A DNA stretch of 64,000 bases from Roseburia zhanii (GCF_014287635.1 NZ_JACOPH010000004.1:62001-126000), one strand, 5' to 3'; positions 43,981 through 53,702 are shown, numbered from the stretch's first letter. The notes: a model not told the origin generated them from the sequence alone. Program-made: numbers and translations.

Positions 43981-44575
43981 ACGATCTGTGTAAACAGGCA
44001 CTTACTACCTTACAGAATATGATCGCAGCTGCGGTACTGATACAGGTCGCTATGATCGCAGGGGCTATGATCCCCGCAGCATCGACACTTCCGTACTGCT
44101 GCCGGTAAGCGATCATATTGACCGGTATTAACTGTAAGGAAGATATGTTTATGATCAGAAAAATGCACATCTCCTTGCTTGCGATATGAAGATCTGTTTT
44201 CTTTCTCTCTTTCTGCAGATCAGACAGTGCCTCCATCGCTTTTAACCCTGCCGGCGTGGCTGCCCAGCCTAACCCAAATATATTTGCGATCATATTTGTT
44301 GCAATATACTGATTTGCCGGATGTCCTTTTGGGATATCCGGAAATAAAAAATGCAGTACCGGCATCAGTTTTTTGGTCGCACCTTCAATGATCCCTGCAT
44401 TTTCAGCGATCCGCATGATCCCTACCCAGAAAGACATGATTCCCATCATTGTGATCGACAATGTGACTGCTTCTTTTGCAGAACTTAATGCTGCTTCTGT
44501 CACTTCCGGCAGTGTTCCGTTAAAAGCGGCATAGACCACTCCGGTAATGATCATCATTCCCCATAAATAATTCAT
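43979..44575 (-). CDS. spmA: Spore maturation protein SpmA
   Basis: A 198-residue membrane protein with about five segments. NYLWGMMIITGVVYAAFNGT, LSITMMGIMSFWVGIMRIAE, NMIANIFGLGWAATPAGLKA and EMCIFLIINISSLQLIPVNM are SpmA features. The ATG at 44575 has agggaa upstream and is preferred to a TTG three codons earlier. Its 3' end abuts the AraC fragment, where spmB would normally begin; spmB is instead at 40902 on the plus strand. Confidence 0.92.
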   Translation of the reverse strand: MNYLWGMMIITGVVYAAFNGTLPEVTEAALSSAKEAVTLSITMMGIMSFWVGIMRIAENAGIIEGATKKLMPVLHFLFPDIPKGHPANQYIATNMIANIFGLGWAATPAGLKAMEALSDLQKERKKTDLHIASKEMCIFLIINISSLQLIPVNMIAYRQQYGSVDAAGIIAPAIIATCISTAAAIIFCKVVSACLHRS

Positions 44576-44689
44576 CGCAGACAATTCCCTTTTTTTACTT
44601 ATATTATGCCAGCTTTATCACACTTATGAGATACATATTTTTCCTGATTTTTCATATGCTTTAATAAACTTATCTTGCCGAGGTCTTAC

Positions 44690-46462
44690 TTGAATCTAAA
44701 ACCGTTCCATAAAAAAAGATTTTTCATCTGCTTTTTATTTCTGTTCGTAACTGTCTTTATCCTGACTTCCTGTCAGGCACCCTCCAAACTGATCTCCTCT
44801 GTTTCGCTGACGAAAGAGCAGCGTTCCTTTGACCGCTATACGAACGATCTTTTCGTACAGGAATTAAGCAGTAATACGATAAACCTGCATTACACACTCG
44901 CTGATCCTGACAGTTTTGACATCAAAGATCCTGCTATTTCCCTTGGCAGTCTTTCCAAAGATGCACATCATGCCTCGATCGCCCAGCTGGAAAATATGTC
45001 CGCTGTGTTATCCGAATTTGATCCGACGCTCCTTTCCGCAAAACAGCAGCTTACTTATGATATTTTAACCTCGTACTGTAATAGGGAACTTTCTGCCACT
45101 TCCTTTTATTATTATCATGAGCCGCTCCGTCCGACGACCGGAACGCAGTCTGAATTACCGATACTTTTAGCTGAATATACCTTTTACAAGCCTTCAGATG
45201 TAACCGATTATCTCGCACTTCTTGCCTGCATGGACGTTTATTTCAAGGAAATTGCTGTTTTTGAAGTGGAAAAATCAAAAGCCGGACTTTTTATGCCGGA
45301 TTTTGCAGCAGAAACGGTCATCAATGCCTGTCAGACATTTACCGCCAATCCCGATAAAAATTATCTGATCGATACATTTGATACACGTATTGATGCCATG
45401 GCTGATTTCTCCGATAAAAAAAAGACGGAATATAAAGACTTAAACCGCTCCCTGATCCAGAATCATGTGATTCCTGCCTATAAAATGCTGACGGATACTC
45501 TTTCTAAGTTAAAGGACAGTGGTTCTAAAAACGGCAGCCTGAGTGGATATGAAAATGGGAAAGCATATTATGAATATCTAGTCGCTGTCAATACCGGTTC
45601 TGATAAAACGATCCCGGAACTACAGAAAAGAACGGAAAAGCAGCGTACAGATGACCTCTTAACAATCCATAACCTGCTTGTCAAAAATCCGAAACTGCTA
45701 TCGGCAGATGATCCCAAACTGTCTTTTTCAACACCCGAAGAAATGTTAGATCATTTATTAGAAGCGATACAGACGGATTTTTATCCTGCACCGGAAACAC
45801 ATTATGAAATCAACTATATCCATAAATCCTTAGAAGATACCTTAGCTCCTGCATTTTATCTGACTGCACCGATCGACCGGACAGACCATAACGTCATTTA
45901 CTTAAATGGCAAAAGCAATTATCAGGGACTTTCTTTATTTACGACACTTGCACATGAAGGTTATCCGGGGCATTTATACCAGACAACCGGTTCTTATCAT
46001 GCAGGACTTACGCCTTTGCGTGCCATCTTAAATTATCCCGGTTATGTCGAAGGCTGGGCAACTTATGTGGAAATGCTCTCTTACCAATATGCCGGACTAG
46101 ACCATGATACTGCTGATATGCTCATGCATAACCAGTCTGCTCTCTTAAGCCTTTATGCAACGATCGATATGGGGATCCATTACGATGGCTGGAGCCTTTC
46201 TGATACGGCTTCTTTTTTAAATGGTTATGGAATTAAGGATTCTGATACAATTCGAAGGATCTATGAACTGATCATTGAAGAACCTTCACATTATCTGAAA
46301 TACTATATCGGGTACCTCGAATTTTTAGAATTGCAGGAATTTGCCAGAAATGAATTTAAAGATGATTTTTCCATGCATGCATTTCATCAGGCGGTTATCC
46401 GCATGGGACCCGCCCCGTTTCCGTTATTAAAGAAATACCTGCATGACTTTTATACGATATAA
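44690..46462 (+). CDS. DUF885 lipoprotein, putative metallohydrolase
   Basis: A 590-residue protein. A signal peptide with lipobox FILTSC (Cys about 26) precedes a large helical DUF885 domain. The key motif LAHEGYPGHLYQ matches the HExYPGH signature of this family and resembles the zinc-binding HEXXH; EGWATYVEM supplies the likely third ligand. Family members are predicted metallo-carboxypeptidases at the cell surface. The start is a TTG at 44690, chosen because GAGGT precedes it by 5 nt; the TTG five codons earlier lacks a site. It stands alone on the plus strand. Confidence 0.87.
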   Translation: MNLKPFHKKRFFICFLFLFVTVFILTSCQAPSKLISSVSLTKEQRSFDRYTNDLFVQELSSNTINLHYTLADPDSFDIKDPAISLGSLSKDAHHASIAQLENMSAVLSEFDPTLLSAKQQLTYDILTSYCNRELSATSFYYYHEPLRPTTGTQSELPILLAEYTFYKPSDVTDYLALLACMDVYFKEIAVFEVEKSKAGLFMPDFAAETVINACQTFTANPDKNYLIDTFDTRIDAMADFSDKKKTEYKDLNRSLIQNHVIPAYKMLTDTLSKLKDSGSKNGSLSGYENGKAYYEYLVAVNTGSDKTIPELQKRTEKQRTDDLLTIHNLLVKNPKLLSADDPKLSFSTPEEMLDHLLEAIQTDFYPAPETHYEINYIHKSLEDTLAPAFYLTAPIDRTDHNVIYLNGKSNYQGLSLFTTLAHEGYPGHLYQTTGSYHAGLTPLRAILNYPGYVEGWATYVEMLSYQYAGLDHDTADMLMHNQSALLSLYATIDMGIHYDGWSLSDTASFLNGYGIKDSDTIRRIYELIIEEPSHYLKYYIGYLEFLELQEFARNEFKDDFSMHAFHQAVIRMGPAPFPLLKKYLHDFYTI

Positions 46463-46493
46463 ATACAAAAAAGTCCCTGCACAAAAACATTTC

Positions 46494-46532
46494 TGGCACA
46501 GGTCAAAACAACTGCTGGATTGACCTGTGCCA
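46494..46532. terminator. Terminator between DUF885 gene and rsmI
   Basis: TGGCACAGGTCAA and TTGACCTGTGCCA form a perfect 13-bp stem with a 13-nt loop between convergent genes. T-rich sequence (gattgatttt) follows on the plus strand only. Confidence 0.8.
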
Positions 46533-46571
46533 GATTGATTTTACACATTTCATATTTCTACATGCTATCTC

Positions 46572-47411
46572 TTATTTTAAAAGTTCTGCATAAACATCAC
46601 GCTTACTGATGCCTCTGTCTTTTGCCACCGCTTTCATGGCGGCTTTCCGGTCTAAACCCTGTGACTCATAAAGTGCCATATGTTCTTCGGTCGTCATGCT
46701 TTCCCATGATTTTATTTCCGCTTCACGGATTTCAGAGCGGTTTTTCCCTTCTATAACCAGTACAAACTCGCCTCTGATCTCCTCTGTTTCGTAATATGTG
46801 ACCGCATCTTCTAATGTTGTCTTTCTCTTTTCCTCAAACTTCTTCGTCAGTTCACGACAGATCGTAACGGAACGGTTTCCTAATGCCTGATAGAGTTCCT
46901 TTAAGGTCTTTAACAGATGATGCGGTGCTTCGTAAACGATCAGCGTTCTCGTATCCTGTTCCATTTCCTTTAAGACTTCTGCCCGTTCCTTTTTATCTTT
47001 TGGCAGAAATGCTTCAAATGAAAACCGCCTTGTTTTCTGTCCCGACATTGTAAGTGCAGTGATACAGGCTGCTGCTCCCGGAAGGGAAGTCACTTCAATC
47101 CCGCTTTCATAACAGATACGCACCAGATCTTCTCCCGGATCTGAAATTCCCGGCGTCCCTGCATCGGTGATCAGTGCGATATTTTCTCCTGCCCGCATTT
47201 TTTCCACAAGCTGATATGCTTTATCGATCTTGTTATATTCGTGATAGCTGGTCAAAGGTGTTTTGATCTCAAAATGGTTAAGCAGCCGGATTGAATTTCT
47301 GGTATCTTCCGCTGCGATCAGATCAACTTCTTGTAAAGTTCTAAGCACCCGCATCGTAATATCTTCAAGATTTCCGATCGGCGTTGCACATAAATACAGC
47401 TTTCCTGCCAT
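46572..47411 (-). CDS. rsmI: 16S rRNA (cytidine(1402)-2'-O)-methyltransferase
   Basis: A 279-residue tetrapyrrole-methylase-fold enzyme: KLYLCATPIGNLEDITMRVL, IAAEDTRNSIRLLNHFEIKT, LITDAGTPGISDPGEDLVR and SLPGAAACITALTMSG. It 2'-O-methylates C1402 in the ribosomal P-site using SAM. Length and C-terminal RsmI-specific tail (ISKRDVYAELLK) are normal. It is the last gene of the yaaR-holB-ricT-trmN6-rsmI block. Confidence 0.96.
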   Translation of the reverse strand: MAGKLYLCATPIGNLEDITMRVLRTLQEVDLIAAEDTRNSIRLLNHFEIKTPLTSYHEYNKIDKAYQLVEKMRAGENIALITDAGTPGISDPGEDLVRICYESGIEVTSLPGAAACITALTMSGQKTRRFSFEAFLPKDKKERAEVLKEMEQDTRTLIVYEAPHHLLKTLKELYQALGNRSVTICRELTKKFEEKRKTTLEDAVTYYETEEIRGEFVLVIEGKNRSEIREAEIKSWESMTTEEHMALYESQGLDRKAAMKAVAKDRGISKRDVYAELLK

Positions 47412-47489
47412 CTTCGTTCTCCTTCTTATTTCATAATTACTGTAACAATCCTCTCTGATATTACAGCCATTTAACTAACGCCCTGATAT

Positions 47490-48227
47490 TTAATACCCAT
47501 AAATATCATAGATTTCATCTGTATACACGCCCTGCTCTTTATATACGATCAGAGGTTTTTCCACTGTGAGTCTGGAATTCCCCCCTTTTAACCCCTCGAT
47601 CAGTACCATATTCGGCTCTTTATCCACAAAAGGATAGACTAACTTCATACGCTTTGGTTCTAACCCATACGATAACATCTTACTCATGATCTCCGCTAAA
47701 CGGAACGGTCTGTGCACCATATAAAACCTGCCTTTTGGTTTTAAAAGCTTAACACTTTCCCTTAAAATATCATCTAATGTACAAAGCACTTCATGTCTTG
47801 CGATTGCTTTTGCCTGATTATCCGAGGACTGCCCATGATTTCCGATCATATATGGCGGATTCGTTGTGATCACATCAAAAGAAGATGCCCCAAATCGCTT
47901 TGAAGCATCTTTTATATCACCGGTTATAATATCAATCTTTGCTTCAAGGTGGTTATATGCCACACTTCTTGCTGCCATGTCTGCACTTTCCAGCTGGATC
48001 TCGAGTCCGGTAAAATGCTCTCCGTCTGTCTTTGCCTCTAATAAAATAGGAATGATCCCTGTTCCTGTTCCAAGGTCCAGGGCACGCTCCCCTTTTTTTA
48101 CGGCTGCAAAACCGGAAAGCAGTACGGCATCCATGCCAAAACAGAATTTTTCGGCATTCTGAATGATATAATAACCATTTCGATGTAATTCATCTAAGCG
48201 TTCTCCCGGTTTTAGATTATTTTCCAT
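47490..48227 (-). CDS. tRNA1(Val) (adenine(37)-N6)-methyltransferase-like enzyme
   Basis: A 245-residue SAM-dependent methyltransferase: DLGTGTGIIPILLEAK (motif I) and VITTNPPYM (NPPY motif of N6-adenine methylases), with the family N-terminus GERLDELHRNGYYIIQN. It corresponds to the YabB/TrmN6 group found between ricT and rsmI in Firmicutes. The ATG at 48227 overlaps the ricT stop by 11 nt and is preferred to a TTG two codons earlier. Confidence 0.92.
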   Translation of the reverse strand: MENNLKPGERLDELHRNGYYIIQNAEKFCFGMDAVLLSGFAAVKKGERALDLGTGTGIIPILLEAKTDGEHFTGLEIQLESADMAARSVAYNHLEAKIDIITGDIKDASKRFGASSFDVITTNPPYMIGNHGQSSDNQAKAIARHEVLCTLDDILRESVKLLKPKGRFYMVHRPFRLAEIMSKMLSYGLEPKRMKLVYPFVDKEPNMVLIEGLKGGNSRLTVEKPLIVYKEQGVYTDEIYDIYGY

Positions 48228-49125
48228 CGTCAATTTTTGATTTTCCTCCCTTATCCTCTAAAGAGGCAAGTTCTTTTAATTCTTTTTCCGATAATTTTAC
48301 ATCTTTACGACGCTTAGGGCGGAATTTTAATTCATTTACCTTATATTCCCTAGCTTCTTTCTCATCATCGATCTCTACAATGACTTTTACATTCTGCCGT
48401 AAGACATTGACACTCTGCACTTCTGCTTTTAAGCCCTCTGGTGTTGTCACCGTATCACCGATTCCCGGAAGGCGGGCATTTAAGTATTCGTATGTGTCCT
48501 GCTCATTCTTAAGACAGCACATCAACCGTCCGCAGACTCCGGAGATCTTCGTCGGATTTAACGAAAGATTCTGTTCCTTTGCCATCTTGATCGATACCGG
48601 AGCAAATTCAGATAAAAAGGTATGACAGCACAATGCCCTTCCGCAGATACCTACACCGCCTAAGATCTTTGTTTCGTCCCTGACACCGATCTGTCTGAGT
48701 TCGATCCTTGTACGGAATACTGCTGCAAGGTCTTTTACCAGCTCACGGAAATCAATCCGTCCGTCTGCTGTAAAATAAAATAACAGCTTATTGTTGTCAA
48801 ATGTGTATTCTGCATCAACTAACTTCATATCTAATTTATGCTTTGCTATTTTCTCAAGGCATATCTTAAATGCTTCTTTTTCTTTTTCCCGATTCTTTTT
48901 GACGGTTCTTTCGTCTGCATCTGTTGCAATACGGATCACAGCTTTTAACGGCTGTATCACCTTTTCATCGTCAACCTCTTTCGGGGCTAAGATCACGGTT
49001 CCCATTTCTACCCCGCGGGCAGTTTCCACGATCACATGCGTTCCCGTCGTGATATCTAAATCTGCCGGATCAAAATAATATATCTTACCGGCATTGCGAA
49101 ACCGGACTCCAACTACCTTTATCAT
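48217..49125 (-). CDS. ricT: PSP1-domain protein RicT (YaaT)
   Basis: A 302-residue protein with the N-terminal KVVGVRFRNAGKIYYFDPAD and a PSP1 core: ILGGVGICGRALCCHTFLSE and SGVCGRLMCCLKNEQDTYEY, with the conserved Cys pairs. In Bacillus RicT joins RicA and RicF, holds [4Fe-4S] clusters, stimulates RNase Y and affects sporulation and competence. A C-terminal Lys-rich tail is present. Preceded by AAAGGAGA. Confidence 0.95.
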   Translation of the reverse strand: MIKVVGVRFRNAGKIYYFDPADLDITTGTHVIVETARGVEMGTVILAPKEVDDEKVIQPLKAVIRIATDADERTVKKNREKEKEAFKICLEKIAKHKLDMKLVDAEYTFDNNKLLFYFTADGRIDFRELVKDLAAVFRTRIELRQIGVRDETKILGGVGICGRALCCHTFLSEFAPVSIKMAKEQNLSLNPTKISGVCGRLMCCLKNEQDTYEYLNARLPGIGDTVTTPEGLKAEVQSVNVLRQNVKVIVEIDDEKEAREYKVNELKFRPKRRKDVKLSEKELKELASLEDKGGKSKIDDGK

Positions 49126-49126
49126 T

Positions 49127-50116
49127 CTAATTCTCCTTTATAGTCAATAGTAAAAGTTCTATCACAAGTTCAAAATTAACATTTGCACGCAGACGGGCTT
49201 TCGCTTTTTCCAACGCTTCTAAGATCAGCTCGATGCCCTCATAGGAACTTTTGCTTGCTGCTTTTTTAATATCATAGATCTGATCTTTTAATACCAGCTT
49301 GTTTGCGTCTGCCGTTGCTTTATATAAAAGTACATCGCGATACCATACCATCATCAGGTCAAAGTAATCCGTGATCTCTAATTTATATTCGGTAATCTGT
49401 TTTACCGCCTGAGTCATTTCATACAGGTCAATATCTTTTAACCTCTTGATAAGCTGTAGGGCGGAATTTTTCATCTCATTGAAGTTTTCTGAACTTGATA
49501 ACTCGATTGCCTTGCCGACATTCCCCTGTGCAAAAGCAACACAGATATCAGCCTGATAATCCGGTATCTGCTTTTCTTCCATTAAATAACGCCGGATCTT
49601 TTCATCGGCAACCGCTTTTAAATCTAAACGCACACATCTTGAAAGGATCGTCGGAAGAAAACTATCTGCATTCGTGGTCAGAAGAAGGATACGTGCATAA
49701 GCCGGCGGTTCTTCGATCGTCTTAAGAAGTGCATTCTGTGCCTGTACATTCATCTTCTCTGCTTCATCGATAATATAGATCTTATATCTGCTGCTATATG
49801 GCTTTAATACAATATCATCATTTAACTGTTTACGGATATCTTCCACACCTAATGTATTCGGTTTCTCATGCGTCACATAGATGATATCCGGCTGGTTTCT
49901 TCCATCTGCCTGCCTGCAGGAATGACATTCCCCACATGGCACCGTTTTTCCTTTTTCACATTCGAGCGTCTTTGCAAACGCCTCCGCTAACATCATCTTA
50001 CCGGATTTATCCGCTCCATTTAAAATATATGCATGGCTCACTTTATCCATTGCGATCGCATTCTGAAAATATTCGATGATCTTTTCATGCCCAATAATAT
50101 TTGAAAAATCTTTCAT
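49127..50116 (-). CDS. holB: DNA polymerase III, delta' subunit
   Basis: A 329-residue clamp-loader subunit: NGADKSGKMMLAEAFAKTL (modified P-loop), zinc module (CGECHSC) and DEAEKMNVQAQNALLKTIEE (SRC-type region follows: ILSRCVRLDL). It is part of the sliding-clamp loader. The ATG at 50116 is chosen over a GTG three codons earlier, by RBS spacing. It is followed after 1 nt by ricT. Confidence 0.95.
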   Translation of the reverse strand: MKDFSNIIGHEKIIEYFQNAIAMDKVSHAYILNGADKSGKMMLAEAFAKTLECEKGKTVPCGECHSCRQADGRNQPDIIYVTHEKPNTLGVEDIRKQLNDDIVLKPYSSRYKIYIIDEAEKMNVQAQNALLKTIEEPPAYARILLLTTNADSFLPTILSRCVRLDLKAVADEKIRRYLMEEKQIPDYQADICVAFAQGNVGKAIELSSSENFNEMKNSALQLIKRLKDIDLYEMTQAVKQITEYKLEITDYFDLMMVWYRDVLLYKATADANKLVLKDQIYDIKKAASKSSYEGIELILEALEKAKARLRANVNFELVIELLLLTIKEN

Positions 50117-50182
50117 GTCAGTCACTTTCCTCTATATGATCTCGTTCTGCCGGCTTTCGTTTTTATTCACAGGTATCTCATC

Positions 50183-50623
50183 TTAAGTAAAAATATCTAA
50201 TATCAATCCCTGTATCTCACCAATCTTCTCTAAGATCGAAAGATGGTCTTTTTCGTCTTTGACCAGTTCACCTGCTAATTCATCTAAATTCTCATCGATC
50301 AGACGGATGATACCATAAACTCTGTGTCGTCCTCTCCGGTCAAGAAAATTCTCTCTGGAAAATTTGTGGGAACGGTTTACAACTTCGTTTAAGAAATCTT
50401 TCACAAGACCTCTGTACTTTTTCATATCGCGGATATCCATATGCTGTGCGATCCGCTCTCCCTGTGTTGTAATATCATTCAACAGGGTATTTAAACGTTC
50501 CTGAAGTTCTGCTTCACCAATGGCACTCGTCAGCACAAACTTGAAATTTCCATCAGAAGTCTGCACTTTTGCGGTCGTATCCACTGATGCAGCGGGTGTC
50601 ATTTCATTTACTTTTAGATCCAT
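50183..50623 (-). CDS. yaaR: YaaR family protein (DUF327)
   Basis: A 146-residue protein: [40 protein letters not shown] and [19 protein letters not shown] are YaaR features. It is a small helical protein encoded next to holB in most Firmicutes; function unknown. The ATG at 50623 has AAAGGAG 7 nt ahead; the open frame extends eight codons upstream without a site. Confidence 0.92.
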   Translation of the reverse strand: MDLKVNEMTPAASVDTTAKVQTSDGNFKFVLTSAIGEAELQERLNTLLNDITTQGERIAQHMDIRDMKKYRGLVKDFLNEVVNRSHKFSRENFLDRRGRHRVYGIIRLIDENLDELAGELVKDEKDHLSILEKIGEIQGLILDIFT

Positions 50624-50677
50624 TGGATACTCCTTTCCTGCAAACACCTGAATCTACCTTTTAGTATAATATAGTAT

Positions 50678-52117
50678 CTAAAAATTGACAACGTTTATCC
50701 TCTCATTTATTATATCGGCAATTCCCTGCAGGTTCAGCCGGAGTTTTATACTTTTTCTGATATTTTCGATGCAGCTTTTATCAATGATCTCCCCCGGTAT
50801 AAGTACCGGTATCCCCGGTGGATATAAGTAGACATAGCTGCCCGATATCTTTCCTTCTGCTTCATCAAAAGGAATGGCTGTTACCGGAAGTTCCATGGCT
50901 TCATACAGTTCTGATCTTTTCTCCCTTGGTGTATAAAACTGCCGGATAAATTCTGTGATATCATCTTCTTCCTGCGTAGAAATCGATACGTCGATCTCAG
51001 CTAATGCCTCATACAGTCTTTCAAACCCTTCCATGCGATCCATGATACTCGTCATTGCTAAGACATAAAAACCGGAAACCATTTCCATCTGTAAATGATA
51101 TTTATTTAACAAGACTTCATAGAGCCTGCTGCCGCTCATCGTCGTATGTCTGACCGATATCACGATCTTCGACGGATCAAGGTCATATCGTTCTGCGTCT
51201 GAGAAATCCTCTTTTTTCATAATATGGATATGCTTTAGATTTTCTGTCTTCTTATAAAACCATTCTAATTTTTTATAAAATTCTTCAAATAAGTTCTCTT
51301 TATCCTGATCTAACAGCCGGATACATTTCTCCATTCCAGCCATTAACACATAAGACGGTGAACTTGTTTCATAGATATCTAAAAAACGTTCAATGGATTC
51401 GGGCTGTACCAGATCCGAATGCAGATGGAGTAATGCTGTCTGTGTAAGTGATGGAAGTACCTTATGCATACTCTGGATCACCACATCTGCTCCTGCCCTT
51501 ACAGCCGTCTGCGGAAATGCTTCATACATTCCAAAATGTGCGCCATGTGCTTCATCTACGATCAAAGGAACATGAAATGCATGTGCGGTCTCTGCAATTT
51601 TCGCAACATCACTTACAATTCCCTCATACGTCGGAGAGGTGATGATAACTGCTGCAATATCTGAATTCTGCTCTAATTTTCTTCTTACTTCATCTGCACA
51701 GACTGCACCAAAAATGCCAAAACCGGTCATACATGGATTAAGGTATTCTGTTTTTAATCCCCGTAAATATACTGCATGATAGACAGATTTATGGACATTT
51801 CTTGCCATTAACAATGTCTTTTTCGGTGGAACTGCTGCGGATATGGCGGCTAAAATCCCACAGGTACTGCCATTAATCAGATAATAGCTCCTATCTGCTC
51901 CGTATAACGCCGCCGCCCTCTTTTGCGCCTGCAGTAAAATCCCTTCCGGCGCATGTAAGTTATCAAATCCGTCAATCTCTGTAATGTCGATCGTATAGGG
52001 ATCCGGCATATGAAATGGGACTCTTTTATGTCCCGGCATATGAAAAGGATAATAGTCACTTTTGGCATACTGCTCTAGTTTTATATCTAAAAATTCTGTT
52101 TTTTCCCCGTTATGCAT
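50678..52117 (-). CDS. Orn/Lys/Arg decarboxylase family PLP enzyme
   Basis: A 479-residue fold-type I enzyme. YYPFHMPGHKRVPFHM is the family N-terminus; LINGSTCGILAAISA, VDEAHGAHFGMYEAFPQTAV and VVIQSMHKVLPSLTQTALLH (PLP lysine in SMHK) follow, with a C-terminal decarboxylase domain ending YPPGIPVLIPGEII. It is the YaaO/SpeA-like subgroup, normally found next to the tmk-yaaR-holB cluster as here. Expected to decarboxylate a basic amino acid, for example arginine to agmatine or lysine to cadaverine; the exact substrate is not readable. Confidence 0.92.
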   Translation of the reverse strand: MHNGEKTEFLDIKLEQYAKSDYYPFHMPGHKRVPFHMPDPYTIDITEIDGFDNLHAPEGILLQAQKRAAALYGADRSYYLINGSTCGILAAISAAVPPKKTLLMARNVHKSVYHAVYLRGLKTEYLNPCMTGFGIFGAVCADEVRRKLEQNSDIAAVIITSPTYEGIVSDVAKIAETAHAFHVPLIVDEAHGAHFGMYEAFPQTAVRAGADVVIQSMHKVLPSLTQTALLHLHSDLVQPESIERFLDIYETSSPSYVLMAGMEKCIRLLDQDKENLFEEFYKKLEWFYKKTENLKHIHIMKKEDFSDAERYDLDPSKIVISVRHTTMSGSRLYEVLLNKYHLQMEMVSGFYVLAMTSIMDRMEGFERLYEALAEIDVSISTQEEDDITEFIRQFYTPREKRSELYEAMELPVTAIPFDEAEGKISGSYVYLYPPGIPVLIPGEIIDKSCIENIRKSIKLRLNLQGIADIINERINVVNF

Positions 52118-52137
52118 AGTATCTCCCTTTTCTCACA

Positions 52138-53046
52138 TCACAAAAAGCGGTTCAGTTCCGGCATCCAGTCGCCAAAAAATACAAAATCTTCGATGACAGC
52201 CTGCCAGATTGGTTCAAAAAAGCAGAGAAAACGATCGATGACTGCTTCCCATTGTGGCTCTTTTTCTTTAATGGAACGCAAGAATACTTTCCACTTTTTC
52301 TTCATATAAATATAGTCCCGATAAGAAGCGATCATGGCAAGACGTTCGGTTTCTTTTTTGATCTGCTTATTTTCACATTCTTCGTCAATATAATCTTTGA
52401 CTTTTCTTCCGTCTACACTTTCCCGCTCTAACAGATAGTAAATGTCATAATAGACTTTCATATCCTGTATCAATTCTAATTTTACAACCGCTTCGATGAA
52501 ATTTTCTGCTAAAAATGCCTCAACCGGATAGCTGTAATAAGTCACTTCTGTTTTCGGAAATACGATTGACATAAAACTTTCTTTCTTCGGGATCTTTTTC
52601 TCATCAAACATCAGATGCATCTTTAAGGAAACCGGAATCTGCATTTCTTCGATCCTGGCATTTAACTGTATCCGAAGATCCTGCTTTTGCACCTGCTTTT
52701 TCATCCGGTAACTGACACCGGACTCTGTATCTGCAAATATCATTTCTAACTGTCCGGCTAAATCCATCAACAGTGTCTGCACATTTTTTTCTAGATCTGC
52801 TTTTTTGAATTTTCCGATCACATAATCATATTCCAAATGCAGTATAAGATTTTTTTGATACTGCTCTTTTCCGATCACATTTGAATTTCTAAGCCAGAAA
52901 TTCTCTTTATCGGCAGAACCAGCGATCCTTGCAATGATATCTTCTAAGACCACACCGCCTAAAAGATCTGCAAATGGCATCTGCATCTTTTTCGATGTTT
53001 CTAACAGCAGTCCGTAACTTAGCTTTTCCTTATGCACTACAGCCAC
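52138..53046 (-). CDS. AbiEii-like (nucleotidyltransferase-related) protein, possibly inactive
   Basis: A 302-residue protein whose position, overlap and overall fold pattern fit the toxin partner of a type IV AbiE system. However, the typical nucleotidyltransferase motif (KGGTAL with R-S-x-DLDF) is not seen; the corresponding region reads LRNSNVIGKEQYQKNLILHL. Secondary features retained are a helical C-terminus (KETERLAMIASYRDYIYMKK) and YYDIYYLLERES, which matches the FKDIFDLYYL segment of DUF1814. It starts at a GTG (53046) inside the antitoxin gene's last codons (10-nt overlap). It may be a diverged or degenerate toxin. Confidence 0.65.
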   Translation of the reverse strand: MAVVHKEKLSYGLLLETSKKMQMPFADLLGGVVLEDIIARIAGSADKENFWLRNSNVIGKEQYQKNLILHLEYDYVIGKFKKADLEKNVQTLLMDLAGQLEMIFADTESGVSYRMKKQVQKQDLRIQLNARIEEMQIPVSLKMHLMFDEKKIPKKESFMSIVFPKTEVTYYSYPVEAFLAENFIEAVVKLELIQDMKVYYDIYYLLERESVDGRKVKDYIDEECENKQIKKETERLAMIASYRDYIYMKKKWKVFLRSIKEKEPQWEAVIDRFLCFFEPIWQAVIEDFVFFGDWMPELNRFL

Positions 53047-53663
53047 ACCCCTATCATATTCTGCACTTTTTGCAGCACTTTCCGTTCTCTTGCGATCTTA
53101 AGAAGTGTAGCAATATCCTTAGAGCCATCTGCAATATAAGATAAAAGTGCCCGCTTAAATACATCACGTTCTAATTTTTCTTCATACTTCAGGCAGTCAC
53201 AGATCATACGCTCTTTTGTGTAGATCGGCATCGTTCCCCCTGCAAATGGGATCTCTGTCACGCCTAATTTTAACACTTCCGGTTCTGTATAATAAGGTAT
53301 GACCACCGGATATTCCATCTTAAATCTTGATTTTGAAGTATTCTTATCAACAGCAAGATGCCATGCATACGGTTTCTGTTCGATATAATGATAGCAGTAC
53401 AACGCACTGTCTAAACAGAGTACACCATCTGAAAACAGCCCTAAGATCAGATCTTCCTCTGACCGGTTCTTATAGCCAAAGGAATAATAGCCGTTTTTCA
53501 CCCGTTCTAAGGTGCCGTCTTCCACCCATGCTAAAATCCTTCTGTAGTCCACACCCAATGCTGTGATCTGATTTGTTTTAATGATTCCCCCATTTTCCTC
53601 CATCTTCTTTTTGATCTCTGAAAGAAGATATTCGGTCTTTTCCTCTCTTGTCATCTTCTCCAT
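53037..53663 (-). CDS. AbiEi-like antitoxin with winged-helix domain
   Basis: A 208-residue protein. Residues 1-60 form a winged-helix (IIKTNQITALGVDYRRILAW, VEDGTLERVKNGYYSFG), then an AbiEi C-terminal domain (DGVLCLDSALYCYHYIEQKP, PIYTKERMICDCLKYEEKLE, DVFKRALLSYIADGSKD). This is the layout of type IV antitoxins, which repress their own operon. It overlaps the next gene by 10 nt. A consensus promoter lies upstream (53703-53731). Confidence 0.83.
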   Translation of the reverse strand: MEKMTREEKTEYLLSEIKKKMEENGGIIKTNQITALGVDYRRILAWVEDGTLERVKNGYYSFGYKNRSEEDLILGLFSDGVLCLDSALYCYHYIEQKPYAWHLAVDKNTSKSRFKMEYPVVIPYYTEPEVLKLGVTEIPFAGGTMPIYTKERMICDCLKYEEKLERDVFKRALLSYIADGSKDIATLLKIARERKVLQKVQNMIGVWL

Positions 53664-53702
53664 ATTATTTTCCGCTCCATATAGTTATTAGTGGTATAAT
53701 TT

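Noticed and set aside
43798..44022. Complete 74-residue gene at the spmA 3' end
   Set aside because: Only residues from the internal Met look like protein (AraC N-terminus); the last part is antisense to spmA.
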